Shown here: one piece after another, positions 5,639-6,432 of the stretch
Position numbering within the stretch: the stretch's first letter is position 1
How the letters are laid out: each line of letters begins with the position of its first letter
Assembly: GCA_964400875.1 (NCBI GenBank)
Contig: CAYNWK010000222.1
Span: forward strand, 1 to 6,432
Direction: 5' to 3'
Origin: CAYNWK01 sp964400875
GTDB lineage: Bacteria > Chloroflexota > Anaerolineae > Anaerolineales > UBA4823
DNA: 6,432 nucleotides
Notes under the pieces: generated by a model
The model's database searches: none
Seen by the model: the letters and a program-made list of their open reading frames with translations, nothing else
Told to the model about the DNA's origin: nothing
Made by a program: the position numbers and the translations under genes

Positions 5639-6181
5639 TCAGCCTTTGCGTTCGCCCTCCGCCCGCACCCGCAGCTCGCCGATCTGGCCGCGGTGCTCGG
5701 CTTCGTGCTGCATTAAGTGGTGCAGCACCCACTCGGGCGTGACGGAATAATCCTCAAACTCTCGGGGGCGGCGGAAGTCTTCTGCGCTCATCCCCTGGAA
5801 TGCCTGCAAGAGGTGGCTGCGCACCACCTCGAGCCGCGTGTAATGCTCGAGCAGGGTTTCGCCGCGCGCCTGACTGAGGACTCCCTGATCATCGCGCACA
5901 TCGTGGGGGAAAAGTTCGTCGATCTCCTCGGGGAATTCCTGTGCCTGAAGGACGTCGGTATACAGCCAGTCGGTCTCGATGGCGGCTAGGTGATACAGCA
6001 GCGTGCCGATGCTGTTGCCTCCCTCCGGCGGAGTCCAATCAAGCGCTTGCTCCGTGATTCCTTCCAGGGCGTCTTTCGTACGCCGGCGGACGTCTTGCAC
6101 CTGCCACAGAGCACGGCCGATCTCCGGCGCATACCCGTTCAAGGGGGTGATGGAGAGCTGATCCCTCTCCTTTGCGCTCAT
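5639..6181 (-). CDS. DinB-like (DinB_2/YfiT superfamily) metal-binding protein
   Basis: Four-helix-bundle protein of 180 residues of the DinB/YfiT type, cytoplasmic. The expected metal-binding histidine triad is visible: H64 in LLYHLAAIETDWL, and H159 and H163 in HLMQHEAEHRGQI near the C-terminus. Family members act as divalent-metal proteins, some as thiol-dependent transferases; no specific substrate can be given here. The ATG at 6181 is chosen because it overlaps the upstream TGA as ATGA and the protein then begins at normal family length. The frame stays open to 6391, but that extension is arginine- and glycine-rich low-complexity sequence lying over the TfoX frame and is not credible. 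There is no Shine-Dalgarno, so translation is probably coupled to the gene before it. It converges on the ArsR-SRPBCC gene with only 27 bases between stops and no visible terminator. Confidence 0.93.
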   Translation of the reverse strand: MSAKERDQLSITPLNGYAPEIGRALWQVQDVRRRTKDALEGITEQALDWTPPEGGNSIGTLLYHLAAIETDWLYTDVLQAQEFPEEIDELFPHDVRDDQGVLSQARGETLLEHYTRLEVVRSHLLQAFQGMSAEDFRRPREFEDYSVTPEWVLHHLMQHEAEHRGQIGELRVRAEGERKG

Positions 6182-6432
6182 TTCGCTGGCAGCGCGCTGG
6201 CGAACGACACGCCCCGCAAGACCCATTGCTCCAGATGGTCGTCTTCGGCAACGCCTTCCGGAGCGACCACCACCCAGCCGCTCATCGGCCGCCCGGTGAA
6301 ATCGAACGCGCGCGTGTGCGCCTCCCGAAGGGCTTCTTCGTAGCCGTGCGGGCCCACGCGCACGATCAAATCCTCGCCGATCACCCCGCAAGCCATGTTG
6401 CCGTTGAGCAGGAAAGACAAACCGCCGAACAT
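6178..6432 (-). CDS. TfoX N-terminal domain protein (5' end cut by window)
   Basis: The visible 84 residues match the TfoX_N domain: MFGGLSFLLNGNMACGV at the left, then DLIVRVG, the FDFTGRPMSGW segment, and a C-terminal helix (EQWVLRGVSFASALPAK). The family is named after the competence regulator TfoX/Sxy, but short stand-alone TfoX_N proteins like this have no settled function and should not be called competence activators. The first ATG coincides with the window edge; relatives usually carry roughly 20 more residues ahead of MFGG, so the true start is probably outside. Its TGA overlaps the DinB-like ATG by 4 bases, so the two are made from one message and may act together. No cysteine cluster or DNA-binding motif is visible in this part. 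Confidence 0.9.
   Translation of the reverse strand: MFGGLSFLLNGNMACGVIGEDLIVRVGPHGYEEALREAHTRAFDFTGRPMSGWVVVAPEGVAEDDHLEQWVLRGVSFASALPAK

Noticed and set aside
6182..6391. Long N-terminal extension of the DinB-like protein
   Set aside because: The added residues are Arg/Gly-rich and lie over the real TfoX_N frame; the ATG at 6181 in an ATGA overlap explains the start.

Overview
The window is a GC-rich bacterial chromosomal segment, about 60% G+C by eye, with six protein-coding genes packed mostly on the minus strand. There are no rRNA, tRNA, CRISPR or transposase signatures. The gene families (MKLLSINVG-type MOSC protein, TfoX_N/DinB pair, ArsR-SRPBCC regulator, duplicated-half ABC-2 exporter) and the apparent use of leaderless transcripts would suit a Chloroflexota-type (Anaerolineae-like) or related soil/sediment bacterium. 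That placement is inference from style, not a database result.

Layout, left to right. (1) 1-2500, minus strand: an ABC exporter operon of an ATPase (1604-2500) and a GTG-started permease (1607 to the left edge, 3' end missing), overlapping by 4 bases. (2) 2604-3245, minus: a YiiM-like MOSC-domain protein with its own promoter, apparently leaderless. (3) 3246-3477: non-coding, with that promoter, a perfect 15-bp hairpin repeat, and an intrinsic terminator for the next gene. (4) 3478-4437, minus: a secreted six-bladed beta-propeller of the SMP-30/gluconolactonase type, with a strong ribosome binding site. (5) 4438-4825: a 388-bp divergent control region with a good minus-strand promoter giving a leader of about 190 nt, and a plus-strand promoter whose -10 region and start codon lie inside a 22-bp palindromic operator. 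(6) 4826-5611, plus: an ArsR-type winged-helix domain fused in frame to an SRPBCC/AHSA1 domain, with a strong internal Shine-Dalgarno and ATG at the domain junction. (7) 5639-6432, minus, convergent: a DinB-like protein (5639-6181) preceded by a TfoX N-terminal-domain protein that runs off the right edge; they overlap by 4 bases (ATGA).

How they work together: the exporter pair is a self-contained export machine of unknown substrate. The ArsR-SRPBCC protein probably represses its own promoter through the palindrome, and could affect the divergent propeller gene across the shared control region. TfoX_N and DinB are translationally coupled. The MOSC protein looks like an independent unit.

The points most worth a second look are the internal translation start in the ArsR-SRPBCC fusion, and the operator that spans the -10 box and the start codon of a leaderless message. 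I see no clearly new multi-gene system in the window.
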